Part shown: one piece after another, positions 49,939-61,139 of the stretch
How the letters are laid out: every line of letters begins with the position of its first letter
Position numbering within the stretch: the stretch's first letter is position 1
Origin: Tolypeutes matacus
Lineage: Eukaryota; Chordata; Mammalia; Cingulata; Chlamyphoridae
NCBI GenBank assembly: GCA_026826555.1
Contig: JAKSZT010000116.1
Span: forward strand, 2,697,052-2,761,051
DNA: 64,000 nucleotides
Reading direction: 5' to 3'
Position numbers and translations under genes: made by a program
The notes under the pieces: model-generated
The model's input: the letters and a program-made list of their open reading frames with translations, nothing else
Told to the model about the DNA's origin: nothing
Databases searched by the model: none

Positions 49939-52780
49939 CTTTCACTTTGAATCAATGGTAAACACTAATTTTACCTAACAGAGTTTGTAGGCAGGCGGTT
50001 CTCCAGTTTGAAAACAAAGCAAGATACTCCTTTCTTTGGAAGCTATGCACTTGTTTTAAGTTACAATCAACTTCAAATCCTGGTTTTAACTTAATGCTCT
50101 GTGAACACAGGAGGTTCTTCACTTTAGTAAAGTAAGTAAGATACTTCTTTCATGGCTGCTATATGTGCACTTGTTTTCACTTACAACCAATTTCAAAACA
50201 CTGCTTTTAAATAATGCTATGCCAATGTAGTACTTTCTTCACTTTTCTAATCTGAATAATGTTCTTGTTTCATGTGCTGCCATGCACATTTTTTCACTTA
50301 CAAACAACTTCAAAACACTGGTTTTACCTAACACACTCTGAATGCAGGCCTTTCTTCAGTTTTGTCAACTAAACACAGTACTCATTTCATTGGTGGCTAT
50401 GTACTTGTTTTGAGTTACAATCAACTTCAAATTCCTGGTTTTAACCTAAAGCTCTGTGAATACATGAGGTATTGTGCTTTTGTAAAGTCTAAATATACTT
50501 GTTTCCTTGGCTGCTATGCACTTGTTTTTACTGGTAACCAATGTGAAAACACTGCTTTTATGTAATGCTATGCCAGTGCAGAAGTTTCTTCACTTTTGAA
50601 ATCTAAGTAAAATTTGTGTTTCATTTGCTGCTATGCACATGTTTTCACCTAAAATCAACTTCAAAACCCTGGTTTTACATAACACTCTGTGAATGCAGGA
50701 GGCACTTCAATATTGAAAGGTAAGTAAGATACTTATTTCTTTGGCTGCTATGCACTTGCTTTCACTCACATTCAAAGTCAAAACACTGATTTTACCTAAT
50801 GCTATGCCAATGAAGTGGTTTCTACAGATTTCAAATCTAAGCAAGATATTTATTTCATTGGCAGCTATGCACTTGTTTTGAGTTACATTCAAATTCAAAA
50901 TCCTGGTTTTTACCTAATGCTCTGTGAATATTGGAGCTTATTCACTTTTGTAAAGTAGGTAAGATACTTGTTTCCTTGGCTGCTATGCCCTTGTTTTCAT
51001 TTACAACCAATGTCAAAACACTGCTTTACTATGCCAATGCATTAGTTCCTTCACTTAGGAAATCAAAGTAAGTTCTTGTTTCCTTTGCTGCTATGCTCCT
51101 GTTTTCACCTACAGCAAATTTCAAAAGACTGGTTTTACCTAACATTCTGTAAATGCAGGAGGTACTTCAATTTTGCAAAGCAATCAGATACTTGTTTCCT
51201 TGCTGCTATGCACTTGCTTAAACTCACTGCAATGTCAAAACACTGCTTTTATCAAATGCTCTCCCAATGCAGTGGTTTGTTCAGTTTTGAAATCTAAGCA
51301 TGATACCTATTTCCTTTGCTGCAATGCACGTGTTTTCACTTACAATAAATTTCAAAAGACTGGTTTTACCTAACACCCTCTGAATGCAGGCATTTCTTCA
51401 GTGTACTCAAATAAGTAATATACTCTTTTCATTGGCAGCTATGCACTTGTTTTCACTTACAATCAACTTCAAAACCCTGCTATACCTAAAACACTGTGAA
51501 TGACTTTGGTTTTTCAGTTTTGAAAATGAAAAAAGACTCTTGGCACATTGGCTACTCTGCATGAGTTTTCACTTATTATCAATGTTAAATCTCTGGTTTC
51601 ACCTAATGCTCTGTGAATGCAGGAGGTACTTCAATTTTGAAAGGTAAGTAAGATACTTGTTTCTTTGGCTGCTATGCAATTGCTTTCACTCACAATCAAT
51701 GTCAAAACACTGCTTTTACATTATGCTATGTCAATGCCATGGTTTCTTCAATTTTGAAAATTATGCAATATACTCATTTCATTGACAGTTATGCCCTTGT
51801 TTTGAGTTACAATCACTTCCAAATCCTGGTTTTATCCTAATGTTCTGTGAATACAGGAGGTTCTTCACGTCTCAAAATTAAGAAAGATATTTGCTGCCTT
51901 GGCTGTTATGCACATGTTTTCACTTACAATCAATGTCAAAACACTGATATTGTCTATGCCAATGTCCTAATTCCTTCAGTTTTTAAAACTAAGAAAGATT
52001 ATTGTTTCCTTGGAATCTATGCCCTTTTTTTCACTTACAACCAATGTCAAAACACCCCTTTCTCTATACCAATGCAGTATTTTCTTCACTTTTGAAATCA
52101 AAGTATGATTCTTGTTTCCTTTGCTGCTTTGCACAAGTTTTCACTGACAATCAACTACAAAGCACTGGTTGACCTAAAAGTCTGTGAATGCATTCAGCTT
52201 TTCAGTTTTGAAAATGAATAAAGAATCTTGTTTCATTGGCTATTCTGCACGTGTTTTCACTTATAATTAATGTTAAAAAACTGGTTTTACTTAACTCTCT
52301 GTGTATTTAGGAGGTACTAAGGTTTGGAAATGCAAGTGTAATGCTTGTTTACTTGGTTGTTATGCACTTGTTTTCACTTACAATCCATGTCAAAGCACCC
52401 CTTTCCTAAGGGTATGCCAGTGCAGTTGTTTCTTCACTTTTGAAATATAAGTAAGATTCATGTTTCATTTGCCACCATGCACCTGTTTTCACCAACAATC
52501 AACTTCAAATAATGCTTTTACCTAAAGTTCTGTGAATGTATTTGGTTCTTCAGTTTTGAAAACCAATAAAGAAACTTGTTTAATTGGCTGCTTTGCACGT
52601 GTTTTCACTTACAATTAATGTCAATACACTGGTTTACTTATGCTTTGTGAATACAGGAAGTTCTTCACTTTTGTAAGGTAATTAGGTACTTGTTTCCTTC
52701 GCTGCTCTGAACTTGTTTTCACTTAAAATGTCAAAGCACTTCTCTTGCTTAGTGATATGCCAATGCACTAATATCTTCAG
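49939..52780 (+). repeat. 117-bp satellite array, type B, plus orientation (final part)
   Basis: The array continues from the CTTTC duplication to ATATCTTCAG at 52,780. The GAGTTAC-type marker starts near 50,059, 50,413, 50,881 and 51,805: spacings of 354, 468 and 924 bp (3, 4 and 8 monomers). The array stops inside a monomer, where TTTTGAAAAC would be expected, at the junction with LINE-1 sequence. Confidence 0.92.
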
Positions 52781-53830
52781 ACTTCCATAATATATAGTAT
52801 TTCTTGAAGTGCAGGTTTCTTATTGACATAGTCTCTTAATTTCTGTTTCTCTGTGAATATTTTGAACTCTCCATCATTTTTGAATGACAGTTTTGCTGAA
52901 TAGAGAATTTGTGGCTGAAAGTCTTTTTCTTTTAGTACTTTGACTATGTCATACCACTGTCTTCTTGCCTCCATGGTTTCAGATGAGAAATCAGCACTTA
53001 ATCATATTGTGCTTCCCTTGTATGTGATGGTTCTTTTTTCTCTTGTTGCCTTGAGTATTTTCTCTTTCTCCTGAGCATCAGGCATTTTGACAAGTATATG
53101 TTTTGGAGTTGGCCTGTTGGAATTTATACTCTTTTGGGTGCACTGTGCTTCCTGGATCTGAACATCCATCTTTCAATAGGGTTGGGATGTTTTCAGCCAT
53201 TATTTCTTCAACACTCCCTCTGTTCCTTTTCCCTTCTTTTCTCCTTCTGGGATTCCCATAATGCACATGTTTGTGCATTTTGTGTTGTAGGTTAATTCCC
53301 TAAGTCCCTGCTGGATTTTTTCTATCTTTTTGTCTATATGTTCTACTATCTGTTTGATTTCAGATGTATTGTCTTCCACATCACTAATGCTTTCTTCTGC
53401 CTGTTCAAATCTGCTGTTATGTGAATCCAGCATCTTTTTGATTTCTTGGATTGTGCCATTGGTCACCATCATTTCTGCTATATTTTAGTGCATGTTTACA
53501 ATTTCTTCATTATGTTTTCCCAGTGTCTTCTTTATATCCTTAATCTCCTCCTTCACTTCTTTAAGTTAGTCCATGATATTTTTTGTTAAGCTTTAATTAG
53601 TTGTTCGTTGTTCTGCATCACTTCCTGGTTTTTAGTTTTTTCATTGGACTGATGCATGATTTCCTGTTTCTCAGTGTGGTTTGTAATTTTTTTGTTGCCC
53701 TCTAGTCATCATTTTATCTTGATGGGGTTTATTCAGTTTATTATCTTCTCTCTCTGCTCCAGAGATTTATTTAGCTGATGGTTCTGCATGTGTGATAACT
53801 TTTCTTTTTGACACTTTTACTTCTTATTTT
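52777..53830 (-). pseudogene. LINE-1 ORF1p pseudogene
   Basis: ORF1p is the trimeric RNA-binding protein of the LINE-1 particle. The C-terminal domain is recognisable at 52,974-52,777 (EARRQWYDIVKVLKEK, then LQEIL). The RNA-recognition part is at 53,472-53,078, with IMGIPEGEKKGKG and MAENIP. Upstream to about 53,830 lies a Gln-, Lys- and Asn-rich part with coiled-coil character. The pieces lie in different frames with internal stops (one within the coiled coil near 53,580), so the gene is dead. The last codons before the stop at 52,777 deviate from ORF1p and run into the satellite junction. Confidence 0.85.
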
Positions 53831-53859
53831 ATTTCCTTGCTTCTTTCTATGCTCCCTTG

Positions 53860-54450
53860 AAGGCAAAAGATTAGGGCCAGAGGAATCAAAAGATGTGAGA
53901 AAGGAAGAAGGATAATAGTAATATTGATAAAAGTTAGAAGAGGGGCCAAATAAAACTTAATGAAATGAATATTTAACTCATGTAGGCAGTGTAGAGTGAT
54001 AGGAAAAAAGTGGAGTACCTACAATGGACTAGGAAACCAAATAGAGGAATATATAAATAATTATTTATAAGGCTAAAATTATGAGGGGGGAGAGAAAGAG
54101 TAAAGAAAGGGCTGAAAGGAAAAAGTTATTATTAATAAAAAAGAAGAAAACAATATAGATAGAATAGAAATTGACAACCTTAAGTTGTGTGCATATGAAA
54201 AAACGTGGAGCCACACAGAAAGCAGAAGGCAGAAAGATGAAGGAAGGATAAGAGATAGTTTGCAATACAAAATAAATATAGACAGAAAATGGGAAATCAC
54301 TGAATAAGAAACACAGCAAAGAAGAGACAAGCTAGAAGCACCTAATTTTAAAAAATGAGAGAAAAAAGAAAGGGGGGAGGAAAGAGGAAAGAAAAGCAAG
54401 AGACAACAAATAAACAGAAAAACAAACAAACAAATAACCACACAGGCAAG
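53860..54450. other. Purine-rich low-complexity part of the LINE-1 5' UTR
   Basis: The + strand is strongly enriched in A and G, with runs such as GGGGGGAGAGAAAGAG and AAAGGGGGGAGGAAAGAGG, and sparse pyrimidines. The opposite strand gives Phe-, Leu- and Ser-rich open frames (54,065-54,441) that are composition artefacts. No gene is seen. Confidence 0.6.
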
Positions 54451-54866
54451 CAGTCATACAAAGCTAAGTAGGATCTGTGTTCCTCCTAGGGTACTTGTGG
54501 ATTTTCTCAGCCTGCTTGTGTTTATCAATCAATTTCCCTGCAGGGTTCTATCTGCAGGTTTTGTAGCAGCTTTTAGCTATTAAGCTAAATTGAAAAGAAT
54601 TTATTTTTCATTTTTTAAAATGATCATCTTTTTAATTTTTTTTTGGTGAAATACAGGACCTAAAATAAGTCCTCTTCTAGACCACCCCCATCACTGAGGG
54701 GACTCTAACTAGGCTTGTGGAAACTAATCAAGCACTTCCCACTTCCTGGACTCCCCAAGGGAGCTGAAGCTCTGATACTAGTCAGGGCCAAATGATAAAA
54801 ATGGCTGACTCTACCCCTTCTGGAGCCGAGCCTCAGCGTCACAGGGCTGTTTGGTAAATCAGGTTT

Positions 54867-55290
54867 CCTCAGCAGATTCGCCTCTCCCCTCAGCCTGGCA
54901 CTGCTTCAAGCTGGCTTATCTGTTCCCCAAAGCTATGAGGGGGTCCAGGCAGCCAAATTGACGGTAAAGAATCCTCTCTCTGCCTTCTGTTAGAACACTC
55001 CCTCTCTCAGAGTGTGCTCCCTCTCCCCAGCTTGATGGAGTTTGATGCTTATACCTGGGCAGCTAGGTGATCAACTCCCTCAGCAGATTTACCCCTCCCC
55101 TCTGTCAGGTGTTGATTCAATCCAGCTGTTTTGTTTGCCCAAGCTGCAAGGGTTCCAGGCAGCCAAATCAACAGAAGGGGAAGCTCTCTCACCCCTTTGC
55201 CAGAACCCTCCCACGCTCACAGAACACTCCTTCTCACTGGACCCTGTCACCCGGCTACCAGGCATCTCATCCCAAACCAGCTTTTTTTCC
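54867..55290 (-). promoter_or_regulatory. Two tandem 5' UTR monomers of about 210 bp (LINE-1 promoter)
   Basis: CCTCAGCAGATT occurs at 54,867 and 55,078 (211 bp apart), and CCAGGCAGCCAAAT near 54,945 and 55,155 (210 bp apart). The intervening blocks (CC(T/C)CTCCCCTC, CAAGCTG-like, AACACTCC) are in the same order. The 5' UTR was therefore built from tandem monomers, a promoter design known from rodent LINE-1 families. The region is GC-richer than the satellite. Confidence 0.7.
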
Positions 55291-55510
55291 CTAAAGTTGG
55301 GGTTCAGCCATCTGTGTTAACCACCACAGGCAGGCCAAAAACTCATGAAACTCTACCGATCAGTCCACACTGTCAATCAGTGGAGATAGATGTCCCTAGC
55401 TTCTCATTCCATGCACCCACAGCACAGACCCCCAGGCAGGACCCTGTCCATAATCCACCATCCATGGGGAGCTCTCTGTTATTGCCCTGCTAAACTTACA
55501 GCATCTTCCT

Positions 55511-58500
55511 GTAGCAAGTTATTAAACAAGCAACTTGCTTAGTTTGAAAATCTGAAGAACCCCCTTCATTCACAGAGCAATTGGTCAAACAAGTGTTTTG
55601 ATATTGAATGCAAGTGAAAATAAGTGCATATCAGCCAATTAAATAAGTAACTTCCATAGTTTTCACAAATGAAGAAACTACTGATTTCCCAGAATGTTAG
55701 GTCAAACTATGGTTTTGACATTGATTATAAGTTAGAACAAGTGCATAGCAACCAATTAAATAAGCAACATGCTTAGTTTTCACAACTGAAGAATCTACTG
55801 CATTCACAGAGTGTTAGGTATCACAACTGATTTGCCAGTGACGTAAGTGAAAAGAATTGTCAAGCAGGCAGTTAAACTAGTAACTTGCTTAGTTTTCCCA
55901 ACTGAAGAACCACTTATATTCACAAAGCTTTAGGTAAAACCAGGGTTTTTTCATTGACTGTAAGTGAGAACAAGGGCAAAGCAGCCAAATAAGGAAGGAA
56001 TGTGCCTAGATTTCACAACTGAAGAAACTCCTGCACTTACAGAGGGTTTGGTAAAACCACCATTTTGACATTGATTGTAAGTGAAAAGAAGTGTGTAGCA
56101 GGTGATTAAAAGAGTAAGTTGCTATTTTTGCAAAACTGAAGTATCACTTACATTCAGAATATTAAAACCAGTGTTTTTTCATTGATTGAAAGTGAGAAGA
56201 AATGAATAGCATCCTATTAAACAATACATTGCTTAATTTTTGAAAATTGAATAACCTCCTTCATTCCCTGAGTGCTACATAAAACCAGGGATTTTACATT
56301 GGTTGTAAATGAAAACAAGTGCATAGCAGAAAATTAAACTACTTGCTTGGAATTCATAATTGAAGAACCTTGTGCATTCACACAATATTTGGTAAAACCC
56401 CTGTTTTGACACTGATTGTAATTGAAAACAAGTGTGTAGCAGGCAATTAAAGAAGAACTTGCTTGGTTTTCACAAGTGAAGAAACGACTGCATTTACAGA
56501 ATCTTATGAATCACCACTGCTTTAACATTAATTTTAAGTGAAGAGAAGTGTGAAGCAGGAAATTGAACGAGTAACTTGCTTAGTTTTCAAAACTGAAGAA
56601 CCACTTACATCCACAAAGCATTAAGTAAAACCAGTGTTATTCCATTGATTGTAAGGAAGAAAAAGAGATTAGTATCCTATTAAGAAAGTACCCATCTTAA
56701 TTTTTGAAAACTGAAGAACTGCCTTCATTCACACAGCGTTAGGTAAAACAAGGGATTTGACATTGATTGTAAGTGAAAACAAGTAAATAGTATCCTATTA
56801 AAAAAGTATATTCCTTAATTTTTGAAAACTGAAGAACCACCTTCTTTGACACAGTGGTAGGTAAAACCAGGGTGTTGATATTGGTTGTAAATGAAAACAA
56901 GTGCATGGCACCAAATGAAAAAGTAAGTTGCTTAGTTTTCACAACTGAAGAAACTACTGCATTCAAAAGTATTAGGTAAAACCAACATTTTTTTTATATC
57001 AATTGTAAGTGAAAACAAGTGTATAGGAGCCAATTATACAAGTAACTTCCTTAGTTTTCAAAACTGAAGGACCTCCTGCATTCATAGAGCATTAGGTAAT
57101 TCCACTGTTTTGGCATTGATTTTATATGAGAATAAATAACCACAAATAACACAAGTATCTTGCTAAGAATTCATAACAGAGTAACCTACTGCATTCACAG
57201 AGCATTTGGAAAAAACAGTACTTTAATATTGATTGTAAGTGAAAGAAGTGTGCAGCAGGCAATTAAATAAGAAACTTGCATAGTTTTCCAAACTGAAGGA
57301 CCACTTACATTCCCAAAGTGTTAGGTAACACCAGTGTTTTTTCATTGATTGTGATATCAAGTACAAATTAGCCAATTAAGTAAGTCATGTGCATAGTTTT
57401 CACAACTGCAGAAACTCCTGCATTCTCAAGTATTAGGTAAAAACACCATTTTGACATTGATTGTAAGTGAAAAGAAGTGTGTCACAGGAAATTAAATGAG
57501 CAACTTTCTTAGTTTTCAAAACTGAAGAACCACTTACATTCACAAAGGTAAAACGAGGGTTTTTTCATTGATTAAAAGTGAGAAGTGTATAGTATCCTAT
57601 TAAACAAGAACCTTTCTTAAGTTTTGAAAATTGAAAATCCTCCTTCATTCACTGAGTGTTAGGTAAAACCAGGGTCTTGATATTGGTTGTAAGTGAAAAC
57701 AACTGTATAGCAGGAAATTAAACTAGTTCCTTAGAATTCAAAACTGAACAAACTCCTGTGTTCCCGGAGCATTAGGTAAAACCAGTGTTTTGACATTGAT
57801 TATAAGTGGAAACAAGTATGTAGAAGGCAATTAAAGAAGCAACTTGCTTATTTTCCAAACCTGAAGAACATCCTTCACTCACAGAGCATTAGGTCATATA
57901 AGATTGTTTATATTGAATGAAAGTGAAACAAGGGCATAGCAGCCAATTAAAGAAATAAATTCTTAGTTTTCACAACTGAAGAAACTACTGCAGTCACAGA
58001 ATATTAGGAACCACAATTGATTTGCCATTGACTGTAAGTGAAAACAAGTGCATAACATTCATTAAATTAAGTAAATTGCTTAGTTTTCCCAACTGAAACA
58101 TCTACTTTATTCCAAGAGCATTAGGTAAACCAATTGTTTTGTCATTGATTGTAACTGAAAACAACTGCAAAGCACTCAATGAAAAAGTAACTTCCTTAAT
58201 TTTCACACCTTGAAAAAACTACTGCATTCTCAGTGCATTAGGTAAAATGAAGCTATTGACATTGAAAGTGAAAACAAGTGCATAGGAGGCAATTAAACAA
58301 GTAATTTGCTCAGTTTTCAAAACTGAAGAACCTACTGCATTCACAGACCATTAGGTAAAACCAGTGTTTTGATATTGATTGTAGGTGAAAACAAGTGCCA
58401 TACCAGCCAAATAAAGAAGTAATATGCTTAGTTTTCAAAACTGAAGAAACTTCTACATTCACAGACTGTTAGGTAAAATCAGTGTTTTTATACTTACTGT

Positions 58501-58587
58501 ATGTGAAAGCAAGTGCATAGCAGCCAATTACACCAAGGATTTGCTTGGTTTTCACAAGTGAAGGTACAACTGCAATCACAGATTCTT
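55511..58587 (-). repeat. 117-bp satellite array, type A, minus orientation
   Basis: From GTAGCAAGTTATT on, the array is the reverse complement of the left-hand type A. Each unit shows GTAAGTGAAAACAAGTGCATAG, GCCAATTAAA, CTTGCTTAGTTTTC and ACTGAAGAACC in order. Type A subtypes are recognisable, including the AGTCATTTCTTC kind (complement near 56,480-56,500) and the GAATTCCAAG kind (near 56,350 and 57,725). Type B features such as CTATGCCAATG are absent. Confidence 0.92.
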
Positions 58588-58802
58588 TTTTTTTTTTTTC
58601 ATTTATTTATTATCCTAAATTTTTATTTTTTAAATTTTATTGTATTTTATTTCCCTTTTTTCTTTTCTTTTATTATTTTTTTAATTAAAATAAAAGCTTA
58701 GATTACATCAATGTTACACAAAAGTTACAGAGATTCCCATGTTCCCCACCTCCCACATCTCCCATAACATCCCACATAATCATCTTTCATTAGTGTGGCT
58801 CA

Positions 58803-59348
58803 TCACATGCAATGGATATAAACATCCTGGGGCTTTGCCACTAAACATGGACCATAGTTCACATTGTAGACCACACTCTCTCCCACACAATTCTGCATAT
58901 TATATGTTGATGTAAAATGGACTATATCTGTCATTGTAATGTCACTCAGGATAATACCCAAGTCCCAAAAAAGCACCTGTATTTTAACTGCTTTTCCATT
59001 CTCTGCCCTAAAAGCATCCAGTGACCACTGCCTCCACCTCACTGTTGTAATTTCTTCCATTGCTTGAATCACAATATGTCTACCACAGAATACCATTAAG
59101 CCCACTCTAGTCCATAGCTCTTCCCCCAATCCTGAGGAGTTTGAGATGGTGATGTCCACTCCAAGTGAGAGGGGCTTATATCCTATGGATACAGTGGATG
59201 AGATTATCCTGCCTGCAGCTGTAGGTGCTCTCCATTCCCTGGGATGGCTGTTGTCCATCATCATCTCCTCACCAGGTGACTTGGATGAGTCCATTGAGCT
59301 GTAGATCACGAGTTGCAGCTTCACCGAGATTACAGGCACAACTGGCAC
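58803..59348 (-). other. 181-codon open frame in the LINE-1 3' region
   Basis: The frame lies on the element's sense strand. Parts of it are also open in the homologous part of the other copy: SSMDSSKSPGEE and HPREWR in 44,794-45,018, and LGEELWTRVGLMVF-like in 44,679-45,044, but there the two parts fall in different frames. It resembles no protein I recognise. It lies in what should be 3' UTR, so chance openness of a young copy is the simplest reading. Confidence 0.3.
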
Positions 59349-60360
59349 ATGGGCAGGTGAGAGGCTCCAGTATCTGGAAGTACACCTACAAACTCCAGCA
59401 TCACATATAGGTTTGAATAGAAGGACTGATGGACCATGTGCCTGGAGGACTTATTTGAGTCCAACTCTATCACTCTCAGGAACACAGATTCCAAAGTAGA
59501 GCCCACTGATAAGGCATCAATCTTCAGAGCTATTCTCCCTTATATAGGACCTGGGTGTTTCCTGAGTCTTCAGGAACCCCTCTGTGTCGTGTGATATCCA
59601 CTTTGGTGTTTTATGATATACTACTGAGGTGTGCATAAGTGTTACCTCTGGGATGACCTCCCAACTCTCTTTGAAGTTTCTTAGCCACATGACCTCATTT
59701 GTCTTTATCTTTTACCCCTTTTATTCAAGGTCTTTTTCCAGTCATATTGCCAGTTGGCACTTGGTATAAATCCCTCATTGCCAAGGAGGCTCATCCCTGG
59801 GAGTTATGTCCCATGCTGGAGGGAAGGTAATGCATTCATATGCTGAGTTTGGGTTAGAGAGAGACCACATTTGAACAACAAGGAGGCTCTCAGGTGGAAA
59901 TCCTTAGGCATCCATAATTGTAGGCTAAGTTTCAATTACAAGAGCAAAGACTCAAGGCTTGTCATCAATAAGAACCCATCAGTGGAACATCCTCCCTTGC
60001 CAGAAACTGGTCCTGCACTTGGGGGACTGTTGCTACTCCCTTGGGGAATGTGACAGAGCTCTCCAGGCTGGGAATTCCGTATTCCCTCATTTGTTGAGTG
60101 ATTGTCTACCCATTGTGACCATGCCCCACCCCTTGATCATTTGAGCAATTTTATATGTCTTTCATGTATATTCAGATGAACTTCCTCCCATGAAACCCCC
60201 ATCCCAGACACCCTAACAATGATACTCTGCTGCCCCTTCTGTAAACCTTCTGTGATCCAAACCTTCCTTGAAGATGAAGCCCATATAATAGCCAAATACA
60301 ATTAATAAAAAAATGAGATAATAAAGATAAGTTTAAATATAAGAGATAAAACACATGGAA

Positions 60361-60381
60361 ACAAACAAACAAAAAAAAAAA
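60361..60381. repeat. A-rich simple repeat
   Basis: ACAAACAAAC followed by an A-run lies inside the LINE-1 3' segment, within an A-rich stretch of about 120 bp (60,290-60,410). It may be an internal A-rich linker of the element or an old tail junction. Confidence 0.55.
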
Positions 60382-61139
60382 CCACTAGAAATAAAATTAA
60401 ATTAAAGCATTGGGATATTCAGATAATGGGGGGAAAATTAAAAATTTTTAAACATTTTTCCTTTTATCACTGCATTATCAGATGTCCAGTCAGTACTGTG
60501 GCACCTGTCCCCTCTCACTCCCATGTTTCCCAAATTTTCATTTAATTCTCAAAGAAGTTTTAGGGCACAGCAAAGTCACACAAAGAATACTAGAGATTCT
60601 CATATGCCCAAACTCCTTCCCTTTTCCTCACCCCATATTAAGAACTTTTTTATCTGGATGGTAGCATTGTTATAACTGTTATACAGATAGTGAAACATGG
60701 CTAGTAAGCATTGTCAATGGTTAAAAGTTTAGTTTACAATTTAGACACAACAGTTTAATAATTTTTGATGATATTTACCATGTCCTGTGTCCATTACTGT
60801 AAGGTAATGAAAAACATTTCCCCTGACCACTAAATACTCCCTGTTTGATCTTTTCTGTTCTTTCCTACCCATCCCTCTGGCATATGACACACCTGTCTTG
60901 ACTCATTGGATGACAAGATTCATAGTTACATACAACAAGAGGTCTTGACATGCTGATTATCCTCTCATATTAGGATTCTCCCTTGCACATAAGATACACC
61001 CAACTTTCTATTTTTTGGGTGGATCAGTCTTCCCATAAATGAGGGTCCATCTCCTTCCCACTCACCATGTTAGTCTCCACTCCCTAACACACACATCATA
61101 ACAGGATGAACACTCACACACACCCCAGAAGCCTACTCT

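Larger units (their letters stand above)
52781..55510 (-). mobile_element. LINE-1 fragment: 5' UTR plus ORF1, no ORF2
   Basis: Read on the minus strand, this is a 5' UTR (about 55,510-53,840) followed by a decayed ORF1 (about 53,830-52,790), ending close to the ORF1 stop. Truncation is at the 3' side, opposite to the usual LINE-1 pattern, and no poly(A) tail or target duplication is visible. The satellite to the left is type B on the + strand and the satellite to the right is type A on the minus strand. A HAL1-type ORF1-only element is an alternative, but that would be expected to carry its own 3' UTR and tail. Confidence 0.82.
58588..61139 (-). mobile_element. LINE-1 3'-region insertion, second copy
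   Basis: The insert starts with a T-tract (58,588-58,600) followed by about 90 bp of T-rich DNA, a 3' tail read on the minus strand. It is flanked by GATTCTT (58,581-58,587 and 61,140-61,146), a 7-bp target duplication. About 58,697-60,182 matches both arms of the copy at 43,783-45,987, here collinear and uninverted; 60,183-61,139 extends further 5'. A module with TCACACAAAGAAT..AGAGATTCTCATATGCCC near 60,570-60,610 resembles the one near 58,700. No ORF2 motif is seen. The open frame at 58,803-59,348 lies on the element's sense strand. Confidence 0.8.

Noticed and set aside
54065..54441. Phe/Leu/Ser-rich minus-strand open frames
   Set aside because: They are explained by the purine-rich composition of the + strand in the LINE-1 5' UTR, which removes stop codons from the other strand. 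Apparent membrane segments are artefacts.
55042..55493. Overlapping + strand open frames of 75-120 codons
   Set aside because: They are antisense to the LINE-1 5' UTR and pass through its tandem monomers; three overlapping frames are open simply because the region is GC-richer.
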